A program made the position numbers and the translations under genes. Positions 8,102 to 14,178 of a DNA stretch of 23,207 bases are shown here, one piece after another (the stretch's first letter is position 1; each line of letters begins with the position of its first letter). Origin of the DNA: a virus; the IMG/VR virus record IMGVR_UViG_3300048109_000183, positions 1 to 23,207 of that record; one strand, given 5' to 3'. Under the pieces are notes generated by a model that saw only the letters and a program-made list of their open reading frames with translations, was not told the origin of the DNA and searched no databases.

Positions 8102-8130
8102 TTGACTTTATACTGTATTTATCTTATAGT
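8102..8130 (+). promoter_or_regulatory. Sigma70-like promoter for the oxygenase gene
   Basis: TTGACT at 8102-8107 is followed after 17 bases by TATAGT at 8125-8130, five of six matches in each box. The expected start is near 8137, 18 bases before the ATG and just before a GGAG. It overlaps the minus-strand late promoter for gp14. Confidence 0.6.
8115..8123 (-). promoter_or_regulatory. Minus-strand late promoter GATAAATAC for gp14-gp15-Nudix
   Basis: The minus strand reads GATAAATAC 24 bases upstream of the gp14 ATG. It sits within the spacer of the divergent sigma70-like promoter on the plus strand. Confidence 0.75.
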
Positions 8131-8154
8131 GTAGATAACGTATGGAGAAAATTA

Positions 8155-8841
8155 ATGAATTTTGACGGAACAGCAGTTTTACGCAGTGTAATAAATCCAA
8201 CAACAATTTCACAGTTCAAATTATGGGCTACAAACCCAGAGAGATATCACCGTGGTAATGGTGTAGATGGAAACTATTATAGTGAGCATGATGGTGAAAG
8301 AGAATATGATGTGTGGTGGACTACTCAGCCTCCTAGAGAAATGTGGGAACCTCTTGTTTGGATGTTGTCTTCGTCTATTAATCATTTATTCGGTCATCAA
8401 AAGTGGGACATCCATGTAGTTGATTGTATCACCACAAGACCTAGTTCAAGCAAAGTGTATGCTCACATTGACACTCCCTATAGATTTGAAGAATTTTCAA
8501 AAGTAGATGAAACTCTTGGTGTGCAGATTATTATTCCTCTTGATACATTTACATTAGAGAATGGAGCAACTGCATATCTACCAGGATCATATAGAGAACA
8601 AATAGATTATAACGATTTAGAAAAAAACCGTGATCATTATAATGATAGATTACTTACTGAAGGACAGCAGTTTTTGTCAACTCCTGGTGATGTTTTGATG
8701 TATGATGGACGTACTCTACACTCAACAATGCCAAACAATTCAGATAAATTTCGTTCAGCACTTCTTATAAATGCTTTAAAATCTGATATTATTCAACGTG
8801 TACAGGAACTTGATGAAAATACAGATTTTGTTAAAAAGTAG
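8155..8841 (+). CDS. 2-oxoglutarate/Fe(II) dioxygenase, PhyH-like
   Basis: The 228-residue protein has the double-stranded beta-helix signature of phytanoyl-CoA dioxygenase-like enzymes. The iron ligands are H104 and D106 in YAHIDTPYR and H189 in DGRTLHS. R200, eleven residues after the distal histidine, is placed to bind 2-oxoglutarate. The core also shows ENGATAYLPGSY and STPGDVLMYDGR, typical of the family. It should couple oxidation of an organic substrate to decarboxylation of 2-oxoglutarate; the substrate is not predictable. Such oxygenases are common in marine T4-like phages, with roles proposed in nucleotide, protein or metabolite modification. It starts at ATG behind GGAG and has a sigma70-like promoter, suggesting earlier expression than the virion genes. 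Confidence 0.85.
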   Translation: MNFDGTAVLRSVINPTTISQFKLWATNPERYHRGNGVDGNYYSEHDGEREYDVWWTTQPPREMWEPLVWMLSSSINHLFGHQKWDIHVVDCITTRPSSSKVYAHIDTPYRFEEFSKVDETLGVQIIIPLDTFTLENGATAYLPGSYREQIDYNDLEKNRDHYNDRLLTEGQQFLSTPGDVLMYDGRTLHSTMPNNSDKFRSALLINALKSDIIQRVQELDENTDFVKK

Positions 8842-8848
8842 AAAAAAC

Positions 8849-8876
8849 TTGACATTTCCTGTAATTATTGTATTAT
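8849..8876 (+). promoter_or_regulatory. Sigma70-like promoter for the 423-aa gene
   Basis: TTGACA at 8849-8854 (consensus) is followed after 16 bases by TATTAT at 8871-8876. A strong AGGAGG ribosome binding site (8897-8902) precedes the ATG at 8907. Confidence 0.65.
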
Positions 8877-8906
8877 GATTCGTAAATAGAGTGAATAGGA
8901 GGACAC

Positions 8907-10178
8907 ATGACAGTGGCGACTAAAAGAAAAATGACAAGAGTAAAAGTTACTAAGAAAGCAAGCAAGCCTCGTACCCCTAAATTTGTAGATGAAAAATATA
9001 CAGGTCCAGAACCAGACTGGACTTATGCTGAGGATTTTACCGGTGAACAATATTATAAAGAACGTTGTCGTGTAGGGTTTTATTATAATTACTTTTATAG
9101 TCCAAAAGACGGCAAACCATGGGTCCTCACTTGGATGAAAAATAATGGATATACAAATACTGATATTGCGGCAGTAAAAGCAGTACCAGACAGTTGGATT
9201 TCTATAATTACATCAGGTTATTGTCGGGCACTAACTAAAGGAATGCCAACTAATCATGATGGCTTAATCGAATATCTTGAAACTCTTCCAGGTGTTTCAT
9301 CGACATGTATGAAAGATGCTGATGTTTACGTGAAGGAAAAACTTGTAGAGATTATTGAACGTGGTTCTAACATCAAGCACGAAAAGAAAGTTGAGGAAGA
9401 GAAAAAAGATATACCTCGCCCTTCAATTCAACAGTTACTACGTGACAAGTCAGCAGAAATGGCAGAAGAAATAGATAACTTTATTGATGATTTTGATTAC
9501 AAGCCTGCAACTCTTAAAAAGTTTGATGCTGTTAAAATGCTACGTAAAGTAGAAGCTAAAGGAAATCATGCAAAGTTTATTAAGTCATTTTATGAACTAG
9601 AATTCAAAGAGTATGATGAATTACTTAATCCGCCTAAGCGTATGAGTGAAGCTAAAAAAGACGATTACGAGCAACTTAAAGAAGGTTATGCACATCTAAA
9701 GAAACCACAGATTAAAGCAGTGCATGATTTATATAGAAATATATTAGATGCTTGTGATATGATTATGTTAGAAAGTAAAGTTAATCGTACACCACGTAAA
9801 AAGAAGCCGCAAAGTAAAGATAAAATTGTTGCTAAAGTTAAATATGCAAAACAGGATCAGGTAACTACAAGTGTATCTATCAAACCAATTGATTGTTTAG
9901 ATGCGGCAGCGATTATGACTTATAACGTTAAGAACCGTAAACTTGGTATCTATTATCCAGATGCACATAGTAGTCTTTCATTCAAAGGAACGACTTTGAT
10001 TGGGTTTGATGAATCTAAGAGTGTTCAAAAGACAATGCGTAAACCAGTTGAGCAAGTTTCTAAGTTCAAGAAAGTTAGTAAGCGGGCTTTACAGAAAGAG
10101 TTTGAAAGCGTTAATAGTGTAGCGACAAAAATGAATGGTCGTTTCAATGAAAATATACTAATACTAAAGGTGTTTTAA
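8907..10178 (+). CDS. Hypothetical protein (423 aa), basic and helical
   Basis: No domain is recognised with confidence. The N-terminus is very basic (KRKMTRVKVTKKASKPRTPK), followed by a compact segment with aromatic residues (RVGFYYNYFYSPKDGKPWVLTWMKNNGY) and a motif around SGYCRALTKGMP. Residues 155-190 are a charged helix; residues 200-300 are helical and lysine-rich. The C-terminal 130 residues appear to be a separate domain (IDCLDAAAIMTYNVKNRKLGIYY). There is no signal peptide or membrane span. It has its own sigma70-like promoter and perfect AGGAGG site, implying strong early translation. The ATG of the next gene overlaps its TAA, so the pair is coupled. Nucleic-acid binding is conceivable from the charge but is not shown. 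Confidence 0.8.
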   Translation: MTVATKRKMTRVKVTKKASKPRTPKFVDEKYTGPEPDWTYAEDFTGEQYYKERCRVGFYYNYFYSPKDGKPWVLTWMKNNGYTNTDIAAVKAVPDSWISIITSGYCRALTKGMPTNHDGLIEYLETLPGVSSTCMKDADVYVKEKLVEIIERGSNIKHEKKVEEEKKDIPRPSIQQLLRDKSAEMAEEIDNFIDDFDYKPATLKKFDAVKMLRKVEAKGNHAKFIKSFYELEFKEYDELLNPPKRMSEAKKDDYEQLKEGYAHLKKPQIKAVHDLYRNILDACDMIMLESKVNRTPRKKKPQSKDKIVAKVKYAKQDQVTTSVSIKPIDCLDAAAIMTYNVKNRKLGIYYPDAHSSLSFKGTTLIGFDESKSVQKTMRKPVEQVSKFKKVSKRALQKEFESVNSVATKMNGRFNENILILKVF

Positions 10179-10648
10179 TGAATGAAAGATTTGTTTTCGT
10201 AGAATTTCAGTTTCCTCAAGATATTAAAGATTTGTATTGGGGAGAGCCCGGTACTTCTATTCTAAAAATGTTGTTAGACCAATACATACAAGAGACTGAC
10301 TGCTTTGGCGGTAAGCTATTATTCGGTAGAGAGTATGATGATGTTGCTATCTATGTTTGGAATAAAAATAAGTTTGCATTCACTTTACAATTTGTAAACC
10401 TAAGAGACTTGAACAAGTGGAAAGAACACAGAATTAACTTCATCGCTTGGTTAAAAGATACACATGATATTGAACAGACATTCATAGAAGAATATTCTGA
10501 TGTAAAGATAACGGACCTTGAAGACCAGCGCAATTTGTTTTGGAAGAAACGTAAATACTTTTTTGAAGATATACCTGAACAAAAAGGCTATAATCCACAT
10601 AATATTATTTCTGGCGCACCAATCCTTAGTTCTGACAATAATAGATAA
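10178..10648 (+). CDS. Hypothetical protein (156 aa), paralogue A of a tandem pair
   Basis: The family is unknown. It is a soluble alpha/beta protein of 156 residues beginning RFVFVEFQFPQDI. It aligns over its length with the following gene product: AFTLQFVNLRD against AIVLEFLNERD, and LFWKKRKYFFEDIPEQKGY against LYWHTKVYFNETLPKEKGF, in the same order and spacing. The alternation of hydrophobic strands, a loop RD, and an amphipathic helix suggests a small ferredoxin-like or similar fold, but this is inference. Translation is coupled to the 423-aa gene through TAATG. A late promoter for the second copy overlaps its stop codon. Confidence 0.78.
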   Translation: MNERFVFVEFQFPQDIKDLYWGEPGTSILKMLLDQYIQETDCFGGKLLFGREYDDVAIYVWNKNKFAFTLQFVNLRDLNKWKEHRINFIAWLKDTHDIEQTFIEEYSDVKITDLEDQRNLFWKKRKYFFEDIPEQKGYNPHNIISGAPILSSDNNR

Positions 10649-10652
10649 ATAC
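10644..10652 (+). promoter_or_regulatory. Late promoter GATAAATAC overlapping a stop codon
   Basis: The box includes the TAA of the preceding gene (10646-10648) and lies 55 bases upstream of the ATG at 10707. Confidence 0.75.
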
Positions 10653-10655
10653 TAG

Positions 10656-10675
10656 TGTAGAATGACGGTTCTACA
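10656..10675 (+). other. 5' UTR hairpin upstream of paralogue B
   Basis: TGTAGAA pairs with TTCTACA around a 6-base loop, just after the late promoter and 20 bases before the GGGAG ribosome binding site. It would sit near the 5' end of the late transcript and could stabilise it or affect initiation. Confidence 0.4.
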
Positions 10676-10706
10676 GATAATTTGTCTATATACCCGGGAG
10701 ACACAA

Positions 10707-11219
10707 ATGGCAAGCAAAACATTTTTATATTATGAAGTGGAAGTTTCACAAGAACTACGTGATGAAAATCCATTAGAAGATAACGCTGCATCAATTATGA
10801 AGCGTCAGCGCCAACTATATCTTGAAAATAATCCAAATGACAAACATGCAAAAATTATTGATGAATTTATTTACGCATGTACTGCATTCTATGATTTTAA
10901 AGAAGGCACGAATACAGGTGCTATTGTTTTAGAATTTCTAAACGAGAGAGATTATGAAAGACGTAAGATTGCAGTAGCAGGTCTAAAAGACCACTTTGCA
11001 TCAATAGGTTTGAATATCGAAAGCAATGTAGTTGTACGTCACTTAGACCAAGATAAAATGCTGGTACCAGGACCAAATGATAGTCCAAACCTTTATTGGC
11101 ATACAAAAGTTTACTTTAATGAAACACTGCCAAAAGAAAAAGGATTTTCAACAATTTGTCTTTTAGAAGAAGCAGATGGCGAAATGTCATGGATTGATCA
11201 TTGGACACGCCCACTTTAA
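10707..11219 (+). CDS. Hypothetical protein (170 aa), paralogue B of a tandem pair
   Basis: The ATG at 10707 is chosen because GGGAG (10696-10700) lies 6 bases upstream, while the upstream in-frame ATG at 10662 has no such site and lies within the leader hairpin. The 170-residue product begins with KTFLYYEVEVSQELRDE and shares the strand-helix-strand core of the previous protein (AIVLEFLNERD; LYWHTKVYFNETLPKEKGF). There is no signal peptide or membrane segment. It has its own late promoter and is closed by a hairpin terminator, so unlike paralogue A it can be made independently as a late gene. Function unknown; location next to gp13 allows, but does not prove, a virion role. Confidence 0.8.
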   Translation: MASKTFLYYEVEVSQELRDENPLEDNAASIMKRQRQLYLENNPNDKHAKIIDEFIYACTAFYDFKEGTNTGAIVLEFLNERDYERRKIAVAGLKDHFASIGLNIESNVVVRHLDQDKMLVPGPNDSPNLYWHTKVYFNETLPKEKGFSTICLLEEADGEMSWIDHWTRPL

Positions 11220-11233
11220 AAATCAGTTAGATT

Positions 11234-11257
11234 ACCCACGCTTTAAGCGTGGGTTTT
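11234..11257 (+). terminator. Intrinsic terminator before gp13
   Basis: ACCCACGCT pairs with AGCGTGGGT around a 3-base loop and ends in TTTT. The T-run is short, but the stem is strong and is followed at once by a new late promoter. Confidence 0.8.
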
Positions 11258-11273
11258 CCATATCTAATAAATT

Positions 11274-11283
11274 TGATAAATAC
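11274..11283 (+). promoter_or_regulatory. Late promoter TGATAAATAC for gp13
   Basis: NATAAATAC box 21 bases upstream of the gp13 ATG, with CGGAG at 11291-11295 as the ribosome binding site. Confidence 0.8.
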
Positions 11284-11303
11284 TGTGTATCGGAGATTTA
11301 TTA

Positions 11304-12056
11304 ATGCCTAAAAATCGTAATAAAGTAAGAAATGATGTAATCAAAGAAATCAGACTGTTGCTAGGTGACGGTATGATTGATATTGAACTTGATCCAGAAC
11401 ACTATGATGTAGCACTAGATGTTGCTGTATCTAAGATTAGACAACGTTCAGAGAATTCAGTCGAAGAAGATTTCTATGCTATCGAATTAAAAGAAGACGT
11501 TGCAGAGTATTCTTTGCCAGAAGAAATCATTGAAGTGAAACGGATATGGAATCGTTCTTTTGGTAATGGTGTGTCCGGCGGCGTTGATATGGATCCGTTT
11601 GAATTAGCGTATGCTAACTCTTACTTTATGGTTAACAATAATATTGGTGGCGCCGCAACTTATGATATGTTTGCTCAGTATAGAGAAACAATCGCCCGAG
11701 TTGCAGCTACAGAAATTCAATATATTTGGAATCCAGTAACAAAGAAACTAAAACTCTTGCGTAGAATGAGAGCCGATCAGACCGTTTTATTGCATGTTCA
11801 TTTAGAGCGCAATGAAGACCAACTAATGCAAGACCCGTATCTAAAGTCTTGGATACGTGATTACTCATTAGCATACTGCAAACGGATGTTAGGCGAAGCC
11901 CGTGGTAAGTTCTCAGCACTACCCGGCGCTCAAGGCGGTGTAACATTAAATGGCGCAGAAATGAAAGCAGAAGCAGATGCATTGATTGAAAAATTAGAAT
12001 TTGATTTGCAAAACTTTACAGATGGATCTGCTCCATTGGGTTTCATTATCGGATAA
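11304..12056 (+). CDS. gp13: Neck protein gp13
   Basis: The 250-residue protein matches the marine T4-like gp13 family. Visible hallmarks are an N-terminal helical section with a long amphipathic helix (DPEHYDVALDVAVSKIRQR), FYAIELKEDVAEYSLPEEI, IQYIWNPVTKKLKLLRR, and the highly conserved C-terminal block AYCKRMLGEARGKFSALPG followed by GGVTLNG and the ending GFIIG. gp13 binds the portal vertex after packaging and, with gp14, forms the neck to which tails attach. It is a little shorter than T4 gp13 (309 residues), as is usual in marine relatives. It stands alone here with its own late promoter, away from gp14 on the opposite strand. Confidence 0.88.
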   Translation: MPKNRNKVRNDVIKEIRLLLGDGMIDIELDPEHYDVALDVAVSKIRQRSENSVEEDFYAIELKEDVAEYSLPEEIIEVKRIWNRSFGNGVSGGVDMDPFELAYANSYFMVNNNIGGAATYDMFAQYRETIARVAATEIQYIWNPVTKKLKLLRRMRADQTVLLHVHLERNEDQLMQDPYLKSWIRDYSLAYCKRMLGEARGKFSALPGAQGGVTLNGAEMKAEADALIEKLEFDLQNFTDGSAPLGFIIG

Positions 12057-12118
12057 CTGCTACTTTTTATCGCACGTACATACCCAAAATTTGTCATACT
12101 TCAGCGATAAGTATATGT

Positions 12119-12535
12119 ATGAAAATAACACACATAACAAGTAAGATACCAGAATTTTGTATGAGTCATTGGCTCTTACGCATACCATTAGCTATTGTAT
12201 TTCTACAACAAGGTCTCGCTAAGTGGCCTATTGATATAGATTCCGCAACATCATTTGGACTTCCATTATTAGTCTGGACGTTTGTTGTATTGGGCGAGAT
12301 AGGATCTGGAGTAGGATTATTCGTCGGCGGCTTATTAGCAGGATTCAAAAACACAATAAAAGAATTCGGAGATGTGATTACTCGCTTCAGTGGAATCACA
12401 ATTTGTTCAATCATGACAGGTGTTATTTGGATCGGTGAACCGGATAGTTTCTGGGATGTAATATTATATGATAACTTCCATGTCATGTTATGGGTAGGTG
12501 GTATGTTCTTTGCTTTAAGAGGTAATCGCACATGA
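12119..12535 (+). CDS. DoxX-like four-helix membrane protein
   Basis: The 138-residue protein has four predicted transmembrane helices at about residues 18-36, 47-70, 88-106 and 117-134. The first helix region (LLRIPLAIVFLQQGLAKW) and the second (VLGEIGSGVGLFVGGLLAG) have the spacing and Gly/Glu features of the DoxX/DoxD family, whose members include subunits of thiosulfate:quinone oxidoreductase and redox-linked membrane proteins of unknown role. It would lie in the inner membrane. No clear Shine-Dalgarno precedes the ATG; a GATAAGTA at 12106-12113 is one mismatch from the late box and could be a weak promoter. The stop overlaps the start of the 55-aa gene (ATGA). Its place directly before a pseudoazurin supports a redox role but does not prove it. 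Confidence 0.65.
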   Translation: MKITHITSKIPEFCMSHWLLRIPLAIVFLQQGLAKWPIDIDSATSFGLPLLVWTFVVLGEIGSGVGLFVGGLLAGFKNTIKEFGDVITRFSGITICSIMTGVIWIGEPDSFWDVILYDNFHVMLWVGGMFFALRGNRT

Positions 12536-12699
12536 TTAGGTTATTAGCGGGATTATTTAGAAAAAGCAAAGAAACAAAACAAGAAGAATTTAATCCTAGA
12601 ATCCGTATCAATTCAGAAAATATGACAGACGTTGAAAAGATGGATGCTGGTTTTAATGGCAAGACTTATACTAACAACGGTATCGAAACAGATTTTTAA
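12532..12699 (+). CDS. Small hypothetical protein (55 aa)
   Basis: The start overlaps the DoxX-like stop by ATGA. The N-terminus (MIRLLAGLFRKSK) is a short amphipathic, membrane-interacting type helix; the rest is polar (ETKQEEFNPRIRIN) and ends NGIETDF. No family is recognised. Its coupling to the DoxX-like gene suggests it is translated with, and may associate with, that membrane protein. Confidence 0.6.
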   Translation: MIRLLAGLFRKSKETKQEEFNPRIRINSENMTDVEKMDAGFNGKTYTNNGIETDF

Positions 12700-12708
12700 T
12701 TTAATTAC

Positions 12709-12737
12709 TTGACAAACGATTTACAATACTATATTAT
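12709..12737 (+). promoter_or_regulatory. Near-consensus sigma70 promoter for the pseudoazurin cassette
   Basis: TTGACA at 12709-12714 (perfect -35) is followed after 17 bases by TATTAT at 12732-12737. An AT-rich stretch lies upstream and the predicted start is about 12744, 24 bases before the ATG. AAAGGAA serves as the ribosome binding site. No late box is nearby. Confidence 0.8.
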
Positions 12738-12767
12738 ATAGTATAGTTAACACAAAGGAAATGACTA

Positions 12768-13193
12768 ATGAAAAATTTAATCGTTGCAGGAATCGTTGCA
12801 CTATTTGCAACGAATGCATATGCAGAAGATACAACAGTAGAAATGTTGAACAAGCGTGATGATGGCGCTAAGATGGTATACAGTGAAGATATCACACGTA
12901 TTGACGTAGGTGATACAGTAACATGGGTACCAACATCAAAAGGCCACAATGTAGAATTCATTGCAGGCCCAGACGGTTGGAAAGCACCAAAGAAATCAAA
13001 ACTTAACAAAGAAGTTGCAATTACATTTGACGCACCAGGCGTATATCTATATCAGTGTTCCCCACACAAGTCAATGGGTATGATTGCCATTGTAGTTGTA
13101 GGTAAGCCAGAAGAAGTAAAGGATCGTTTCAAGGATGTGAAAGTACGTGGCAAGTCAAAGAAAAAACTAAAGGCATTGTTGGCTGACCTATGA
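12768..13193 (+). CDS. Pseudoazurin, periplasmic blue copper electron carrier
   Basis: The 141-residue protein has a signal peptide of about 19 residues ending NAYA before EDTTVEM. The mature part is a type 1 copper protein with ligands H60 (KGHNVEF), C97 and H100 (YQCSPH) and M105 (HKSMGM); the C-x2-H-x4-M spacing and the GDTVTWVP and VEMLNKR strands match pseudoazurins. Pseudoazurins are soluble periplasmic proteins that pass one electron from the cytochrome bc1 region to acceptors such as nitrite reductase, nitrous oxide reductase or cytochrome c oxidase/peroxidase. The length and C-terminal helices (KSKKKLKALLADL) agree with a complete, functional protein. It is driven by a strong sigma70-like promoter and is followed by coupled tiny genes. 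Codon use and gene spacing match its phage neighbours, so it appears long resident. Cyanophages carry plastocyanin, a related idea; a pseudoazurin in a T4-like phage is unusual to my knowledge. Confidence 0.93.
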   Translation: MKNLIVAGIVALFATNAYAEDTTVEMLNKRDDGAKMVYSEDITRIDVGDTVTWVPTSKGHNVEFIAGPDGWKAPKKSKLNKEVAITFDAPGVYLYQCSPHKSMGMIAIVVVGKPEEVKDRFKDVKVRGKSKKKLKALLADL

Positions 13194-13366
13194 GTGATAA
13201 AACTTATTATTGTACAACAAAAGGCCTAGGCTGGGCATTCTTAATTATTGTTCTTATGATAACAGCCTTGCCTGTGCTAATGACACTGGCAATGGTTGGT
13301 CCTGAAGACTATGCACGTTATTGTAATCTAGCAGCACATTTGCCTTGCTTTGGTATTGGTAAATGA
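13190..13366 (+). CDS. Small single-span membrane protein (58 aa)
   Basis: The ATG overlaps the pseudoazurin stop (ATGA), so translation is coupled. The N-terminal 12 residues are polar (SDKTYYCTTKG) and one hydrophobic helix spans about residues 14-36. The 20-residue C-terminal tail contains C45 and C53 (ARYCNLAAHLPCF), which could form a disulphide or bind a metal if exported. No family is recognised. Next to pseudoazurin it might be a membrane docking or small respiratory-complex subunit, but that is inference. Confidence 0.7.
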   Translation: MSDKTYYCTTKGLGWAFLIIVLMITALPVLMTLAMVGPEDYARYCNLAAHLPCFGIGK

Positions 13367-13560
13367 GTAAGGTAAAAAAAGACGCACAGAAGCAAGCTGA
13401 AGTCGCATTTGACGGTTTCATCTTGTGGAGCAAACGTACAACGTATGCCGCTATTGCGTTTTTGTTGATTGTTGCAAGTTGCAACTTTGGTGTTGAAAAA
13501 GGTCAGTACCCTGGATATAACGGCGAACAATATAGTCCATCAGGATTGAGTACAGACTAA
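13363..13560 (+). CDS. Small membrane protein with lipobox-like site (65 aa)
   Basis: The start overlaps the previous stop (ATGA). A basic N-terminus of about 27 residues is followed by a hydrophobic stretch (TYAAIAFLLIVASC) that ends in VASC, a good lipobox with C40 as the lipidation site. The remaining 25 residues are polar (NFGVEKGQYPGYNGEQYS). The long N-terminal region before the hydrophobic part is atypical for a lipoprotein, so a plain single-span membrane protein is the alternative. No family is recognised. Confidence 0.65.
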   Translation: MSKVKKDAQKQAEVAFDGFILWSKRTTYAAIAFLLIVASCNFGVEKGQYPGYNGEQYSPSGLSTD

Positions 13561-13667
13561 TGCATGGCGACAGAGGCAATCCTAAGATAGTTATATTAAT
13601 GATTGCCTTGTGCGTAGTATTACATGTCGTAGTAATACCAATTTGGATGTGGAGTCTAGGATTATGA
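13560..13667 (+). CDS. Tiny membrane protein (35 aa)
   Basis: The frame opens with the ATG of a TAATG overlap with the previous stop, and closes with an ATGA overlap with the next gene, which strongly suggests a real coding unit. Residues 10-32 are a single hydrophobic helix (VILMIALCVVLHVVVIPIW) after a short polar N-terminus (HGDRGNPK). Size is in the range of small accessory subunits of membrane complexes. Function unknown. Confidence 0.6.
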   Translation: MHGDRGNPKIVILMIALCVVLHVVVIPIWMWSLGL

Positions 13668-13846
13668 AACCAAATAACCAATTTAAACTTGATGTGAATG
13701 ATATAGCAATTATTGAAAATGCACTCATGCTATTGCAGCGTGATGCTGATCATCAAATTACTAAAAAGGAAATTGTAAATATTTTAGCAAAATTATATCA
13801 TCAAAAGAATTGGTATCGTCCTAAGGAAGGATACGTTAGTGGCTAA
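13664..13846 (+). CDS. Small soluble hypothetical protein (60 aa)
   Basis: The ATG at 13664 overlaps the previous stop (ATGA) and is preferred over an in-frame ATG 18 codons upstream, which would lie inside the tiny membrane gene. The product is helical (DVNDIAIIENALMLLQRDADHQITKKEIVNILAKL), without a membrane segment. It ends the coupled chain that starts with pseudoazurin. No family is recognised. Confidence 0.65.
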   Translation: MKPNNQFKLDVNDIAIIENALMLLQRDADHQITKKEIVNILAKLYHQKNWYRPKEGYVSG

Positions 13847-13854
13847 ATAGAAGT

Positions 13855-14178
13855 ATGGAATTCATACTTAAAGCAGTAATATCAGGTATACTCGTAGCTA
13901 CGGTTAGCACAGTTGCACAACGTAATGCAACATTAGCCGCACTACTTATGGGTATACCTTTTACCGCCTTCTTAGCAATGATATTCATGTGGTATGCAGG
14001 TACCGATGTTGAAACATTTTATAAATTTTCTTTTGAAACTGTATATTTTGTCTTGACAAGCCTCGTATTTTTTGTTATATTCGCATTGACAGTTGGTTAC
14101 ATTGGATTTTGGTACAGTATGTTATTGGGATCTGTTATAACTATAATCTTATATAACATTGTGTTGAGGTTTTTATGA
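13855..14178 (+). CDS. Four-helix membrane protein, DUF3147-like
   Basis: The 107-residue protein has four predicted transmembrane helices (about residues 5-21, 27-48, 60-81 and 85-105). The pattern KAVISGILVATVSTVAQRN, then AALLMGIPFTAFLAMIFMW, then FVLTSLVFF and IGFWYSMLLGSVITIILY resembles DUF3147 membrane proteins of bacteria. The biochemical role of that family is unknown to me. A TAAATA core overlaps the preceding stop codon but lacks the usual flanking base, so a promoter is doubtful; transcription probably continues from the pseudoazurin promoter. The stop overlaps the dNMP kinase start (ATGA), coupling the two. Confidence 0.65.
   Translation: MEFILKAVISGILVATVSTVAQRNATLAALLMGIPFTAFLAMIFMWYAGTDVETFYKFSFETVYFVLTSLVFFVIFALTVGYIGFWYSMLLGSVITIILYNIVLRFL

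Noticed and set aside
10662-10706. ATG at 10662 as start of paralogue B
   Set aside because: It sits inside the leader hairpin with no RBS; the ATG at 10707 follows GGGAG and matches the N-terminus of paralogue A in alignment.
12106-12113. GATAAGTA as a late promoter for the DoxX-like gene
   Set aside because: One mismatch to the core and only 5 bases from the ATG, leaving no room for an RBS; kept only as a weak possibility in the gene entry.
13610-13663. N-terminal extension of the 60-aa gene
   Set aside because: It would overlap almost half of the 35-aa membrane gene in another frame, while the ATG at 13664 forms an ATGA junction like its neighbours.
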